From: Aureococcus anophagefferens
Lineage: Eukaryota > Sar > Pelagophyceae > Pelagomonadales > Pelagomonadaceae
Length of the DNA stretch: 28,171 bases
Assembly (NCBI RefSeq): GCF_000186865.1
Contig: NW_008705581.1
Span: forward strand, 252,685-280,855
Direction: 5' to 3'
Below the pieces are notes generated by a model. It made no database searches, was not told the origin of the DNA, and worked only from the letters and a program-made list of their open reading frames with translations. Of the stretch, positions 1-9,900 are shown piece by piece. A program made the translations under genes and the position numbers. The first letter of the stretch is position 1; each line of letters begins with the position of its first letter.

Positions 1-1968
1 CTTGCCCAGGAGCTGCGTGTCCCGCGGCCGCTGGTCCGCGTAGCCGATGGCCAGCGTCTCCTCGGGCCGGAGCTCGCGGCGCGCGGCCTTGCGCACGTCC
101 GCGGGCAGCGCGTGGCCCGACGGCCCGCCGAGCGCGGCGACGACGTTGCCCTGGCTCCGGCTCACGATGCCGCCCTCGGTCCACGTGCAGATCTCGCAGA
201 CCTCGTAGCAGGGGCTCAGCGACCGCACCTTGAGCTCGCGGCCGGGCCGCGGGATCGGCGGCGGCGGCGCCCGGGGCCTCGGCTTCGGCGGTGGGGGCGC
301 CGCGGCCTCGCGCGGCGACGGCGCCGCGGGCGCGCGGCGGACGCGCGCCTCGTAGCTCTTGGGCTCCAGGAAGCCCTTCCTCGCGCCGAAGAGGCCGCCG
401 CTGCCCGTGTCCCGGGGCTTCGGCGGCGGCGCGGCGTAGGGATCCTCGACGGGCAGCTCCTCGACGTTGCCCCAGCCGAGCGTCGGATCCTCCGCCTTCG
501 TCGCGCGCGGCTTCGGGACCGGCGCGGGCTTCTTCGCGACGCGCGCGGGCTTGGGCCGCGCGGCCGTCGGGTCGTGGGGCGCGCGCCGGGGCCGCGTCTT
601 CGCGTTCGCGAGGAAGCCCCGGCGGAAGGGCGCCTCCGCCGCGCCGTCGGCGCGGGGCGGCGGGACGACGCGCGGCGTCACGCGCGCGATCTTCGACCGC
701 GCCTCGAGGCGGTGCGCGGCGACGTTGATCTTCGCGACCCAGTCGTCGTCGAGGGCCTTGGCGTCGGCGTGCTTGTGGGCCTTGAGGCCCTCGACGGCGG
801 CCTTGACCTCCAGCAGCCGCGCGCGGAGCCAGAGGAGGCGCTGCCAGCCGCCGGCCTCGTGGCCCGCGGGCGCGACGAGCGCCGCGTCGGCCGCGAGCCC
901 CGCGAGGGCGCCGCAGTTGCCGTAGGGCGCCTCGTTGACGACCGCGAGGAGCGCCGCGGCCTCGGCGTAGATCTCCGACGCCTCGCCCTCGCGGGCCCAC
1001 GTCGTGTCGCCGTGGTTCGCCAAACCCAGCGCGCAGCACGCGAGCATCATGGGCCGCCGGTCGGGAAAGTACTCGCCCATGGGGTCGTCGTCGCCGTCGT
1101 CCTTCTCCGCCTTGCCGAAGGACGCGACCATGCCCCGGCCCCGCGACCAGTCCTCGCGCGACAGGTGCTTGTACTGCCGGAGCCACCTGTAGTGCTTCCA
1201 GTAGGCCGCGTACCACTGCGTCTGCGACGCGCGCGGCCGGAAGTGGCGCGCGAGCCAGTCGTTGGAGCACCAGTCGCGGATGGGCCGCGCGTCGAGCACG
1301 ACGCGCCGCTCGAGCTGGACCATGAACGCGACGACGTCCTCGTACTTGGCGTCGACGGCGCCGCCGTCGGCCTCGCGGCTCGCCTCGGCGAGCCGCATCA
1401 TCGTCGTCACGAGGCGGTCCTTGCTCTGCGCGTGGTCCCACTGGAGCACCTCGTAGACCTGCTTCCGCGTCCGTAAGATCCGCACGAGCAGGCTCCGGTC
1501 CTGGTTCGTGCAGGCGATGCCGTCGGCGCGGTCGAGGTCCGCCTCGACGTCCGCGAGCAGCGCGAGCGCGGGCGCCTGGTCGACGGTGCCCGGCGGCAGG
1601 CCGCGCGCGCGCATGAGGCCCCACTTCTTGTCGGCCCGGCCGAGACGCACGCGGCAGCTCGCGCGGAGCTCGCAGAACTGGGCGACGCTCTGCTCGAACT
1701 TGGAGTCGCAGAGGCGCGGCTCCAGCGCGTCGAGCGCGTCCGAGGCCAGGGCCTCCCACTCGTCGAGGAGCGCCTTCTCCGACGTCGGATAGATGGGATA
1801 GCCCCGCTTGTCCGTCACCAGGCCCGCGAGCTCCTTCTTGATCTCGACGATGCGGTCGAGCGACGCGCCCAACGTCGCGAGGAAGGCGGCCTCCTCTTCC
1901 TCCGCCGCGTCATCCTCCTCGCAGACCTTGGTCCAGTCGCGCGTGCTGAAGGGCGCCGGACCGCTCAT
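1..1968 (-). CDS. Unidentified protein, C-terminus beyond window edge
   Basis: An open frame of 656 codons runs without a stop from an ATG at 1968 to the left edge, so the C-terminus is missing. I do not recognise a family. The N-terminus (MSGPAPFSTRDW) is followed by an acidic stretch near residues 17-27 and then by a Trp- and Leu-rich, probably helical body to about residue 420. From about residue 430 the protein becomes Pro/Ala/Arg-rich and probably disordered. It holds two similar short motifs, RRGFLANAK (about residue 450) and RKGFLEPK (about residue 528), which could be repeated docking peptides; that role is a guess. The visible end contains a Cys-containing stretch (CYEVCEICTW). The codon pattern is strongly GC3-biased like the neighbours, which supports real coding. 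The next gene upstream, also minus, ends 120 bp away. Confidence 0.7.
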   Translation of the reverse strand, partial: MSGPAPFSTRDWTKVCEEDDAAEEEEAAFLATLGASLDRIVEIKKELAGLVTDKRGYPIYPTSEKALLDEWEALASDALDALEPRLCDSKFEQSVAQFCELRASCRVRLGRADKKWGLMRARGLPPGTVDQAPALALLADVEADLDRADGIACTNQDRSLLVRILRTRKQVYEVLQWDHAQSKDRLVTTMMRLAEASREADGGAVDAKYEDVVAFMVQLERRVVLDARPIRDWCSNDWLARHFRPRASQTQWYAAYWKHYRWLRQYKHLSREDWSRGRGMVASFGKAEKDDGDDDPMGEYFPDRRPMMLACCALGLANHGDTTWAREGEASEIYAEAAALLAVVNEAPYGNCGALAGLAADAALVAPAGHEAGGWQRLLWLRARLLEVKAAVEGLKAHKHADAKALDDDWVAKINVAAHRLEARSKIARVTPRVVPPPRADGAAEAPFRRGFLANAKTRPRRAPHDPTAARPKPARVAKKPAPVPKPRATKAEDPTLGWGNVEELPVEDPYAAPPPKPRDTGSGGLFGARKGFLEPKSYEARVRRAPAAPSPREAAAPPPPKPRPRAPPPPIPRPGRELKVRSLSPCYEVCEICTWTEGGIVSRSQGNVVAALGGPSGHALPADVRKAARRELRPEETLAIGYADQRPRDTQLLGK

Positions 1969-2022
1969 CGTCGAGGCAGCCTCTGCTCGGCGAGGTGCAA
2001 TGATCCAACCTTGAAGTTTATG

Positions 2023-2078
2023 AATCCCACTCGGCCGCGGCGCCGTCGAACGAAATCCCACTCGGCGCCGTCGTACGA
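2023..2078. repeat. Imperfect direct repeat in the spacer between two minus-strand genes
   Basis: Two copies of a segment beginning AATCCCACTCGG and ending in GCGCCGTCG(A/T)ACGA lie back to back at 2023-2053 and 2054-2078. The first copy carries six extra bases (CCGCGG). The repeat lies between the stop of the RCC1-repeat gene and the start of the left-edge gene, so it is in the 3' region of one and the promoter or 5' UTR of the other. No function can be read from it. Confidence 0.6.
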
Positions 2079-2088
2079 AAGACGAGCA

Positions 2089-3865
2089 TTACCCGTCGCG
2101 GTTGAGCGCGTTGATGCGCTTCGGGTCCTGGTTGGACGTGTGGCTGCCGTGGCCGAGGCGGCCGTGGCCGCCGTTGCCCGCGGAGTGGACGTCGCCGTCG
2201 TCCGTGAGGACGAGGTAGTGCTCGTCGGAGCAGGCGGCGGCGACGGCGGGCGCCGGCAGCGCCAGTCTCCGGCGCGAGAAGGCGCCCGTGCCGTCGCGGC
2301 AGAGCTGGTGCGCCGCGCCGTCGACGATGACGACCGCGGCCGCGAGGCCGCCGCCGACGGCGAGCGCGTCGGGCCGCGACGCCCGCGGCGCGGCGTCGCC
2401 GTCGCCGTCGCCGCCGCTCTCGTCGCCGTCGTCGTCGAGGGCGTCCAGGGACCCGAGCGACGACCGGTAGGACGACGCCGACGACGCGCGGCGCCGCCGC
2501 CGCGGCGCGTCGGGCAGCGCGCGCGGGCACGCCGTCGGCAGCCGCCAGCACAACAAGCCGTCCGTCTCCGCCTCCACGAAGTCCGTGACGTAGCTCAACC
2601 CGTTCTCCGCCCCGAACCAGAAGAGCTCCGGCGCCTCCGTGACGACGCAGGAGCACTCCGCGCCGCAGCCCACGTGCGTGGCGCGCGTCCCCGCGAGCGC
2701 GGAGATCAGCGTCGGCTCGGCCTTGCCCGCGTCGTCGCCGTGGCCGAGGCGGCCGCCGTCGCCGTCGCCCCAGGAGAAGACGCGGCCCTCGGCGTCGAGC
2801 GCCAGCGAGTGGGCGCCGCAGGCGGCGACCTTGACGATGACCGCGTCGTCGGCGAGGCGCCAGAGCAGCGTCGGCGCCTGTGTGGAATTCAACCACTGGT
2901 TTGGGTGGTCCTGACCAAACTTGAGAATTCTCTAGCTCGGTCAAATCGAAGTCGATTCGGCTGATTTTTGGACGAATCGATTGCTTTCATCGAGTTCTCG
3001 AAGCACGGTCGAAGAGATTGCGTCGAAACGGTCGCATACGCGCACATTGAAGTCGGGTTGAAGATTTGATTTCCACACAGGTCGGCGCGGTGATCGGCCC
3101 GGCGCCCGCGGCCTCGTTCTCGTAGGCGCCCCCGCCGACGTACCTCAGCGACGGCCCGACGCCCGCGCGGCTCGCGGACCCGGACGCGCGCACGCGGCCG
3201 TCGGAGGCGAGGAAGAGCGTGTGCTCGTCGCCCGCGGCGACCTCGACGCACCGCTGGCCCCTCCCGCAGAAGAGCTGGTCCACGAGCCGCGGCGCGGCGG
3301 TCCGCGGCTCCGCGGTGCGCGCCCGGGGCCCCGCCCGCTCCCGGGGCGCGCCGCCGTGGCCGAGCTGGCCCACCTCGTCGCTGCCCCAGGTGTAGGCCCG
3401 CCCTAAGACGTCCAGCGCGACGGAGTGGCGGTGCGCCGCGGCGACCTGCGCGACGCGCACCCGCGACGGCAGCTCCACGGGCCGCGGCGTGCAGGCGCTC
3501 AGCCAGGAGCCGCCGAGCCCCAGGCGCCCGTGGGCGCCGTGGCCGAAGCTCCAGACGCGGCCGCGCGCGTCCGCGACGACGGAGTGCAACGGGCCCGCGG
3601 CGAGCGCGCGGCCCCTCCGCACGGCCTCGCGCCGGCTCAAGAGGCAGAGGCAGAGGTAGGCGTGGCTCTGGGGCTCGTCGTCCCGCACCACCGTCGGCCC
3701 GCAGCCCGCGCGGCCCGGCCGCGGCTCCTGGAGGCGCAGCGCGATGATCTCGCAGGCGCCGCGGCCCGCGCGCGACATCATCTCGACGCGGCCCATCTGG
3801 AAGACGTCGACGAAGGGCAAAATGAGGTCCGCGAGGTACGTCTCGTTGGCGACGACGAGCGCCAT
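2089..3865 (-). CDS. RCC1-repeat (beta-propeller) protein, two exons
   Basis: Exon 1 is 3865-3089 and exon 2 is 2877-2089, joined across an introner to give 521 residues. The frame is continuous across the junction: GPIT from exon 1 runs into APTLLWRLADD. Several blades of the RCC1 propeller are visible through their signature: VWSFGHGAHGRLGLGG and AYTWGSDEVGQLGHGG in exon 1, VFSWGDGDGGRLGHGD and VHSAGNGGHGRLGHGS in exon 2. Each is preceded by the usual His-Ser/Thr strand, such as HRHSVALD and GAHSLALD. RCC1 repeats occur in chromatin-bound Ran exchange factors and in many unrelated scaffold or ubiquitin-ligase proteins; nothing here singles out Ran exchange. The N-terminus (MALVVANETYLADLILPFVDVF) is helical and could be F-box-like, but that is weak. 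A Ser/Asp-rich insert lies in exon 2. The ATG is 188 bp from the divergent hydroxylase gene. Confidence 0.85.
2878..3080 (+). mobile_element. Introner IE-1 (family A) in the RCC1-repeat gene
   Basis: This 203-bp element begins CTGTGTGGAATTC and ends ATTTCCACACAG. It is flanked by an identical 8-bp duplication GTCGGCGC at 2870-2877 and 3081-3088. In the gene sense (minus) the duplication reads GCGCCGAC, so exact splicing removes 3088-2878 as a 211-nt GC-AG intron. The shared core is at 2956-2975, on the plus strand, antisense to the host gene. The element is clearly AT-richer than the flanking exons. Established knowledge: introners in Aureococcus are short non-autonomous DNA transposons that carry one splice site and take the other from the duplication. 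Confidence 0.93.
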
Positions 3866-4053
3866 CGTTGGCAGCCCAGGGACCCGAAGTGTCCTTGGGG
3901 TGGCGCCTCACTTCGAACACACTGCCGTGGCCGAAGACGGCACCGAATTTGGGGCAGCATCCGAGGGCAAACGTCAGCCTCGCCGAGAAATTAGACGCGC
4001 GGCCGCCAGCCGAGTCGCCTAGTGCGCCGCGCGCCGCGCGCCGCCACGCCGCC
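3866..4053. promoter_or_regulatory. Divergent promoter region between RCC1-repeat and hydroxylase genes
   Basis: The 188 bp between the two opposed ATGs must hold both promoters and both 5' UTRs. No TATA box is evident. The plus-strand end reads GCCGCCATGGG, a near-ideal Kozak context that fixes the hydroxylase start at 4054. The frame is open upstream of it but has no ATG. Confidence 0.5.
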
Positions 4054-6459
4054 ATGGGCCGGGGCGGCAAGGTCTTCAAGGTGCGGACGATCCGCGAGTA
4101 CGACGTCGCCGTCGCCCACAGCGCGGGCCGCGTCGTCGTGCTCCTGGCGACGCGGACGACGCTCATGCACTGCTGCAACTTCGAGGACACGTTCAAGGGC
4201 CTGAGCGACAAGTTCCCCGACGTGACCTTCTGCCGCGTCGCCTGGGAGGAGTGCGAGTACAGCCTCGTCGAGCAGCGCTTCAAGGGCGAGACGGTCCGGG
4301 GCATCGAGACGTTTCCCTACTGTCGGTTCTTCCTCGACGGCCGCCAGCAGGACTGGTGGGAGGGCGAGGACGCGTCGGCCTACGTGACCAAGATCGAGAA
4401 CTTGAGGCGGCGGCTGTCGGACGTGCGGCAGCGGGCGTCCGACGTCGCCGAGGAGGCCGCGAAGCCCGCGGCGCTCCCGCCGCCGCCGCCGGCCGAGAAA
4501 GAGAAGAAAACAAAGAAGAAGAAGGACGCCTACGCCGTCGTGCTCGAGTTCAAGGGCGGCGGCCGCCGGGACTGCACGCTGCGCATCGGCGTGCCCAGGA
4601 AGTGGCGCGCGGGCCCCGTGTCCGCGCTCGTCGAAGCGTTCGCCGACCGGTTCAACGACACGCGCGTCGGCGTGAAGCCCCTGGCGGCGGACCTGCTGCG
4701 GGCGTCGACGCGGCGCGCGGAGGGGCCCGCCGTCGCGGTCGCGGCCGACGCCGTCGTCGAGGACGCGTTCGCGGGCGCGGCGAAGGACGCGTCCGGCGCG
4801 TTTTACTTGGACCTGGAGGAGGTCGCGGCCGCGGGCCCGAGCGCGGGCGACCTCGTCCTGCGCGAGATTTTGGCGACGCGGGGCGCCCACGCGCCGAAGA
4901 AGCACCGCGAGGGCGCCGTCGCCGGCGGCTTCATCCTGGACAAGATCCGGCGGAACAACCCGGAGGCCGCGCGCGCGGCCGACGAGCTCCTCGCGCTCAA
5001 CGAGGAGCTGCGCGCTTTGCGCCTGACGGCGCGGGCCGCGGGCGAGGAGCTCGTGGCGGCGCAGGAGCAGGCGAGCCCCGGCGCGCTGCGGGACGCGACG
5101 GCGCCGACGCCGGAGATGGCGCGCGTGTTGCAGGAGGTCGTGCAGCTGCTCCAGTCCAAGGACGGCGACCCGCGGGCCAACGCGATCAACGCCGCGGAGA
5201 TTCTGGAGCACGAGGGCGCGCGCTACGGCGGCGTGACGAACGTCGAGCTCCACGCGCTCGCGGCGTCGTGCGACGAGCGCCTCGGCCGCGACACGGACGC
5301 GCGCGGCCACCTCGAGCGCGCGCGGGACCTGCTGGGCAGCGCCGACGAGGCGCGCTACCCGCAGCAGGTCAAGGCCTGGGCCGCCGTGTCGTCGCGGCTC
5401 CTCCAGCTCGAGACGCGCGCCGTGCAGCAGCGCGGCGACGAGAGCCGCGCGGGCGAGGCCGTGCGCATCTCCAAGGCCCTGACGGCGATGGAGAAGTGGG
5501 AGCCGACGCGCTGGCTCGGCCACGCCGAGGTCGCCAAGGCCGTCAACGACCCCGTCGAGGCCGAGGAGGCGTACCGCGCGGCGCTCGACCGCGACGCGTC
5601 GCTGCGCCGCGCGTATTTCGGCCTCTGCCAGGTCCTGGAGCAGTCCCAGGACAAGGGCTACAAGAAGCGCGTGCGCGACGTCGCGAAGCGCGCCGTGAAG
5701 AACGACGTCTGGCTCCGCGTGAACCAGCGGCCGTCCCAGTTCTCGCCGAAACTCGCGGCGCAGCAGTTCTGGGTCGCGAAGCGCGCGTCGGACGCCCTGA
5801 AGGACGCCGACGACGCGGGCGAGGCCGACGACGTCGTCCACGCGCCGGGCGCGCTCGAGCTCGACCTCGTCTTCGGCTTCGCGACGAACCTGGAGCGGGC
5901 CTGGGCCGGGTCCAAGGCGGACTTCGACATGTCGGTCCGCAACGCCGACGGCCACCACGACATCTACTGCAGCCCCATGACGGACGCGCGCTGGACCCAC
6001 CGCAAGGAGAAGGAGGCGCTGCGGTCCATCGCGCCCCTCTTCACGCAGGGCCAGAAGATCGCGCCCATGTGCGCGCGGTTCCCGCGCGCCGCGCAGGCCG
6101 TCGAGGAGTGGCGCGAGGCCATCCAGGCCGCGGGCTGCGGCGTCGCCGAGGCCTACCTGACGGTGCTGAAGCCCGGGGCCCGCGAGCCGGCGCACTGCGG
6201 GCCGTCGAACTGCGTGCTCACGGCCCAGCTCGCCGTCAAGTGCCCGGACGGCGGCGTCGCGGTGACGCGGTGCGGCGACCGGACGGAGTCGCTCAAGGAG
6301 GGCGAGTGCGTCGTCCTCGACGACTCCTTCGAGCACGAGCGGCGCAACAACGCCAAGCCCGGCGGCGACGACCTCGTGCTCCTCATCGTCCAGTTCTGGC
6401 ACCCGGGCGTGCCGCCCGAGTTCCGCAGCCCGGACGGCCTCCAGTTCTTCGCGCCCTAG
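4054..6459 (+). CDS. Thioredoxin-like / aspartyl-asparaginyl beta-hydroxylase fusion protein
   Basis: Single exon of 801 residues. Residues about 5-120 look like a thioredoxin fold: a beta strand RVVVLLATRTT, then FEDTFKGLSDKFPDVTFCRV, then the cis-Pro-like TFPYCRFFLDGR. The redox CxxC is replaced by HCC, so oxidoreductase activity is doubtful. A Pro stretch and a Lys-rich linker follow (about 140-160), then an unassigned alpha/beta region and a helical, TPR-like segment (about 370-560, with EAYRAALDRDASLRRAYFGL). The C-terminus (about 620-795) matches the aspartyl/asparaginyl beta-hydroxylase family. These Fe(II)/2-oxoglutarate enzymes use a His-His facial pair without the usual acidic ligand; here H714 (in HCGPSN) and H761 (in DDSFEHE) lie 47 residues apart, as expected for the fold. 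No signal peptide is visible, so a cytosolic location is likely. Substrate unknown. The gene is convergent with eEF3. Confidence 0.82.
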   Translation: MGRGGKVFKVRTIREYDVAVAHSAGRVVVLLATRTTLMHCCNFEDTFKGLSDKFPDVTFCRVAWEECEYSLVEQRFKGETVRGIETFPYCRFFLDGRQQDWWEGEDASAYVTKIENLRRRLSDVRQRASDVAEEAAKPAALPPPPPAEKEKKTKKKKDAYAVVLEFKGGGRRDCTLRIGVPRKWRAGPVSALVEAFADRFNDTRVGVKPLAADLLRASTRRAEGPAVAVAADAVVEDAFAGAAKDASGAFYLDLEEVAAAGPSAGDLVLREILATRGAHAPKKHREGAVAGGFILDKIRRNNPEAARAADELLALNEELRALRLTARAAGEELVAAQEQASPGALRDATAPTPEMARVLQEVVQLLQSKDGDPRANAINAAEILEHEGARYGGVTNVELHALAASCDERLGRDTDARGHLERARDLLGSADEARYPQQVKAWAAVSSRLLQLETRAVQQRGDESRAGEAVRISKALTAMEKWEPTRWLGHAEVAKAVNDPVEAEEAYRAALDRDASLRRAYFGLCQVLEQSQDKGYKKRVRDVAKRAVKNDVWLRVNQRPSQFSPKLAAQQFWVAKRASDALKDADDAGEADDVVHAPGALELDLVFGFATNLERAWAGSKADFDMSVRNADGHHDIYCSPMTDARWTHRKEKEALRSIAPLFTQGQKIAPMCARFPRAAQAVEEWREAIQAAGCGVAEAYLTVLKPGAREPAHCGPSNCVLTAQLAVKCPDGGVAVTRCGDRTESLKEGECVVLDDSFEHERRNNAKPGGDDLVLLIVQFWHPGVPPEFRSPDGLQFFAP

Positions 6460-6908
6460 GCGGCGCGGGGCCTCCTCTAACGTACCGGACGGCTAGGCGG
6501 ACGCCTACAGGCGGCCCGCCGCGGCTATCTCAAATGGCCTCGTTCGAGCTGCACCGATGTGGTCGCCCCGCGCCTCACGTCGGCTGCATCGCGCGCGATG
6601 CAGCGTGATTGCAGCAGCCCCTCGGTTCCGGGAGCGAAACATGAAAATCAGTGAACGGCATGCTCGTCTTCAACGACACCACAACCGCCAAGCGCGCGCC
6701 CCCTTCGATAACCGTGACTCGTCCAACCGACCGTCCAAGAGTGGGGGGCGTGAGACCTTAGGGCAATGGACAGGGTTCTTCCGGCCGAGGGCGCGAACCG
6801 GTTTTTGGCGGTCCGACAGCGGACTCGTCGGCCGAGGCGCACGGTGCGGGGGGCTTGCGTCTTTCGCGGGTGACAGGTGAAGTCGCGGCGGGCATCCAAT
6901 GCCGGCGC
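6460..6908. other. Convergent 3' spacer with a perfect 22-bp palindrome
   Basis: This 449-bp region separates the stops of two convergent genes and must contain both 3' UTRs. I see no coding sequence with family similarity and no tRNA-like fold. The one marked structure is a perfect 22-bp palindrome at 6583-6604, arms GCTGCATCGCG/CGCGATGCAGC, that could fold as a hairpin in either transcript. The stretch around 6640-6740 is less GC-rich than the genes. Confidence 0.6.
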
Positions 6909-9900
6909 CTACTTCCAGAGCTCGTGCTCCTCCGCGAAGGCCTCCTCGTCCTCGTCGAGCTCGAGGCCCTTCTTGATCATGTCCTTGACCTTCTTGATCA
7001 TGTTCTTGACCTCCTTCTTCGAGAGCGTCTTCTTCTGCTTCACCTCCGTGACGTTGCCGAACTGGTCCGTGACCTCCGTGATGGCGTGCTGGTCGTCGCA
7101 CTTCGTCGCGAGGGCGTTCTTCATCCACTCCGGGTCGCCCTGGCAGTTGGGGCGCGAGATGCCGTCCTCGTCCTTCTCGACGACCCACGTCTCGGGGCAC
7201 AAGGCCGTCGTGAAGTCGTTGTTGTGCGAGATGATGACGACGCCGCCCTCGAAGTCGCGGATCGCGTCGGCGAGCGCGCCGAGGGACTCGCGGTCCAGAT
7301 AATTCGTCGGCTCGTCGAGGATGACGATGTGGGGCTGCATCCACATGGCCGCGCCGAGCACGACCTTGACCTTCTGGCCGCCGGAGAGCGCGGAGATGCG
7401 GTGGTGCGTCGCGAATTCCGCCTCCAGCCCCACGTTCTTGAGGTGCGTCTCGACGTTGGCCTGCGTCAGCGGGCGGAACATGCCCGACGCGGCCTGCGCG
7501 ACCTTGACGTCGACTTTTTTGGCCGCCTTCTCCCAGCCGTACTTGATGAGCTTCTTCAGCCCGAAGTAGACCTTGTGGTCCTCGCCGTCGTAGGGCGCCT
7601 TCCACTGGACCTCGTAGTCGTTCTCCTTGGTCGACTTATTGGTCTTGCGCTCGCCCGTGAGCCGCGCGATGACGCGCTTCGACTTCGTCTGTTTTAGAGT
7701 CTCCGGGTCCGTGACGACGTACTCGATCTGCTGCTTCTGCGCGGCCTCCTCCTTCTCGCTGAGCTGCATGGTATCTTTCGCGATGGCCTCCTTGTCGTCG
7801 CCGCCGGCGTAGCGCCAGCGGATGTACTCGTTGGGCGTCTTGTTGAGGTGGCTCTCGATGTGGTGAAAAGCGTGCTGCGCGATGTAGCCGATGCGCGCGT
7901 TCGGGTGCGCCCAGACCGTGCCCGTGCAGGGCTCGACCTCGCCCGTCAAATTCTTGATGAGCGTCGACTTGCCCGCGCCGTTGGGGCCCACGCAGGCCAC
8001 GCGCGACGACAGCGAGACCTGCACCGTCGCCTTCTCGATGATGTTCTTCTCCGACGTCGGGTATTTGAAGGACACGTCGACGACCTTGATGAGGGCCTTG
8101 CCCTTGGACTTGACGCCCTCGATGGGGCCGGGCTTCGGGAAGGAGAACTTGAGCTTGTTCGATTTCAATTCGAAGTACGCGCGCGCCTCCGGGTGCACCT
8201 TGACGAACGCCGACAAGTTCCCCCGGAAGCACGACAGCTTCAGGTCCTTGATCTCCAGGATGTGGTTGCAGACGTCGTTGAGCAGGCCCGAGTCGTGGGA
8301 CACCATGATGGCCGTGACGTTCGTCAGGCCCTTGATGTAGTCCTTGACCCACTTCACGTTCATGACGTCCAAATGGTTCGTCGGCTCGTCCATCAGCAGA
8401 ATGTCCGCGTCCTGGAGCATGGCCCGCGCGAGGGCGAGCTTCATGCGCCAGCCGCCGGAGAGGGTCGTCACGGCGTCCGTGAGCATCTTCTTCGAGAAGC
8501 CGACCTTGAGCATGATCGCGGAGACGTCTTCCCGCGACGCGCCGCACGCCTGGATCCGCGCGTCGTTGAAGATGTAGTCGAGGCAGGCGTAGTGGCTGAG
8601 CTCGCCCATGATGTCGGCCTCGACGAAGACGGTCTTGACCTCGTCCGCGGGCGGGAAGCCCTCGAGCTGCCCGTTCGCGATGGACCGCATCAACGTCGTC
8701 TTGCCGCAGTCGTTGCCGCCGAGGAGGCCGTACTTGTGGCCGCGCTTGAGCTTCATCTGCGTGTTGTGGAGGAGGATCTTCGTGCCGTAGGCCAGCGTGA
8801 ACTTGCAGTCGCAGAGCTGCTCCGCCGTGTCCTCCTCTTCTTCCTCCTCCTCGACGACCATCATCGCCGCCGCGGCGTCCATGGCCGCGGCCGCGGCGGC
8901 CTCGCCGCCGGGGAGGCACCAGGCGACGGCCTTGGGGGCCTTGGCCCACTCGGCGCCGGCGAAGCAGCGCCGCGACGCCAGCGCGTTGCAGACGTCGAGC
9001 ACGTAGGCCTTGGCGACGGCCGCGTCGCCGGCCGCGGCGCCGACCTTGGACCCAAAGGCCTCGGCGACCTTGGTCTCGACCTCGGCGCCCTTGGCCAGGC
9101 CGGAGCACTTGGCCTCGAGGCGCTTCATGAGCTCCACCGACCGCTCGCAGACCTCGCGCGCCTCCGGATCCGACATCTCGTCCGCCAACTTCACCAAGCC
9201 CGGCAAGAGCTTGGGCAGGAAGGGCGCGGCGTCGCGGGCGTCGTCGACGAGCTTCGACATGTTGCAGATGATGAGCGCCGCCTGGCGCTTGAGCGCCGTC
9301 GCGCCCGCGCCGCGCTCGCCGAGCGCGCGCGACAGCAGCGGCACGACGACGGCGAGCGTCGGCGCGTCCACGGACTGCACGAAGGTCGTCGCGGCCAAGG
9401 AGTGGACGCACTCGGGCACCTCCTTGGGCCGCACGGCGGCGGAGATGAGCTTGGGGAGCACGGGCTCGACGTCGCGGTTGCCGCACAAACCGAAGCACGC
9501 CGTCATCGCGGCCTTGGCCGCGGCCGCGACCTCCTTCTTCGTGTCCCAGAGGCAGGGCGTGACCTCGGGCACGACGCCGGGGAGGCATGCCGCGACCTGC
9601 TTCGGGGCCAGGGCGCAGAGCGCCGTGAGGCGCTCGAGCGCCGCGACGCGCGCGGGCCACTGCTGCTCGACCGCCATGGCCTTGAAGAGGCAGGGGAGCT
9701 CGAGGGGCGCGGCCTCGGCGGGGAGCACGGGCACGCAGGCGGCCAACGCGGCCTTGGCCGCGGCCTTGACGGGGCCCTTCTTCGAGCCGCACGCCTCGAG
9801 GACGGCCGCGTAGTTGGCGAGGATCCACGGCGCGAGCTTCGCGTCCGCGACCTCGCTCAGGAGCCAGAAGGCGGCGTCGTCGGGGGTCGCGAAGGCCTTG

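Noticed and set aside
3868..4053. N-terminal extension of the hydroxylase protein
   Set aside because: The open frame has no ATG before 4054, which has a near-perfect Kozak context, and the extension would overlap the whole divergent promoter.
6460..6908. Small open frames in the spacer between the hydroxylase and eEF3 genes
   Set aside because: They are short, with no recognisable domain and no codon pattern like the neighbours.
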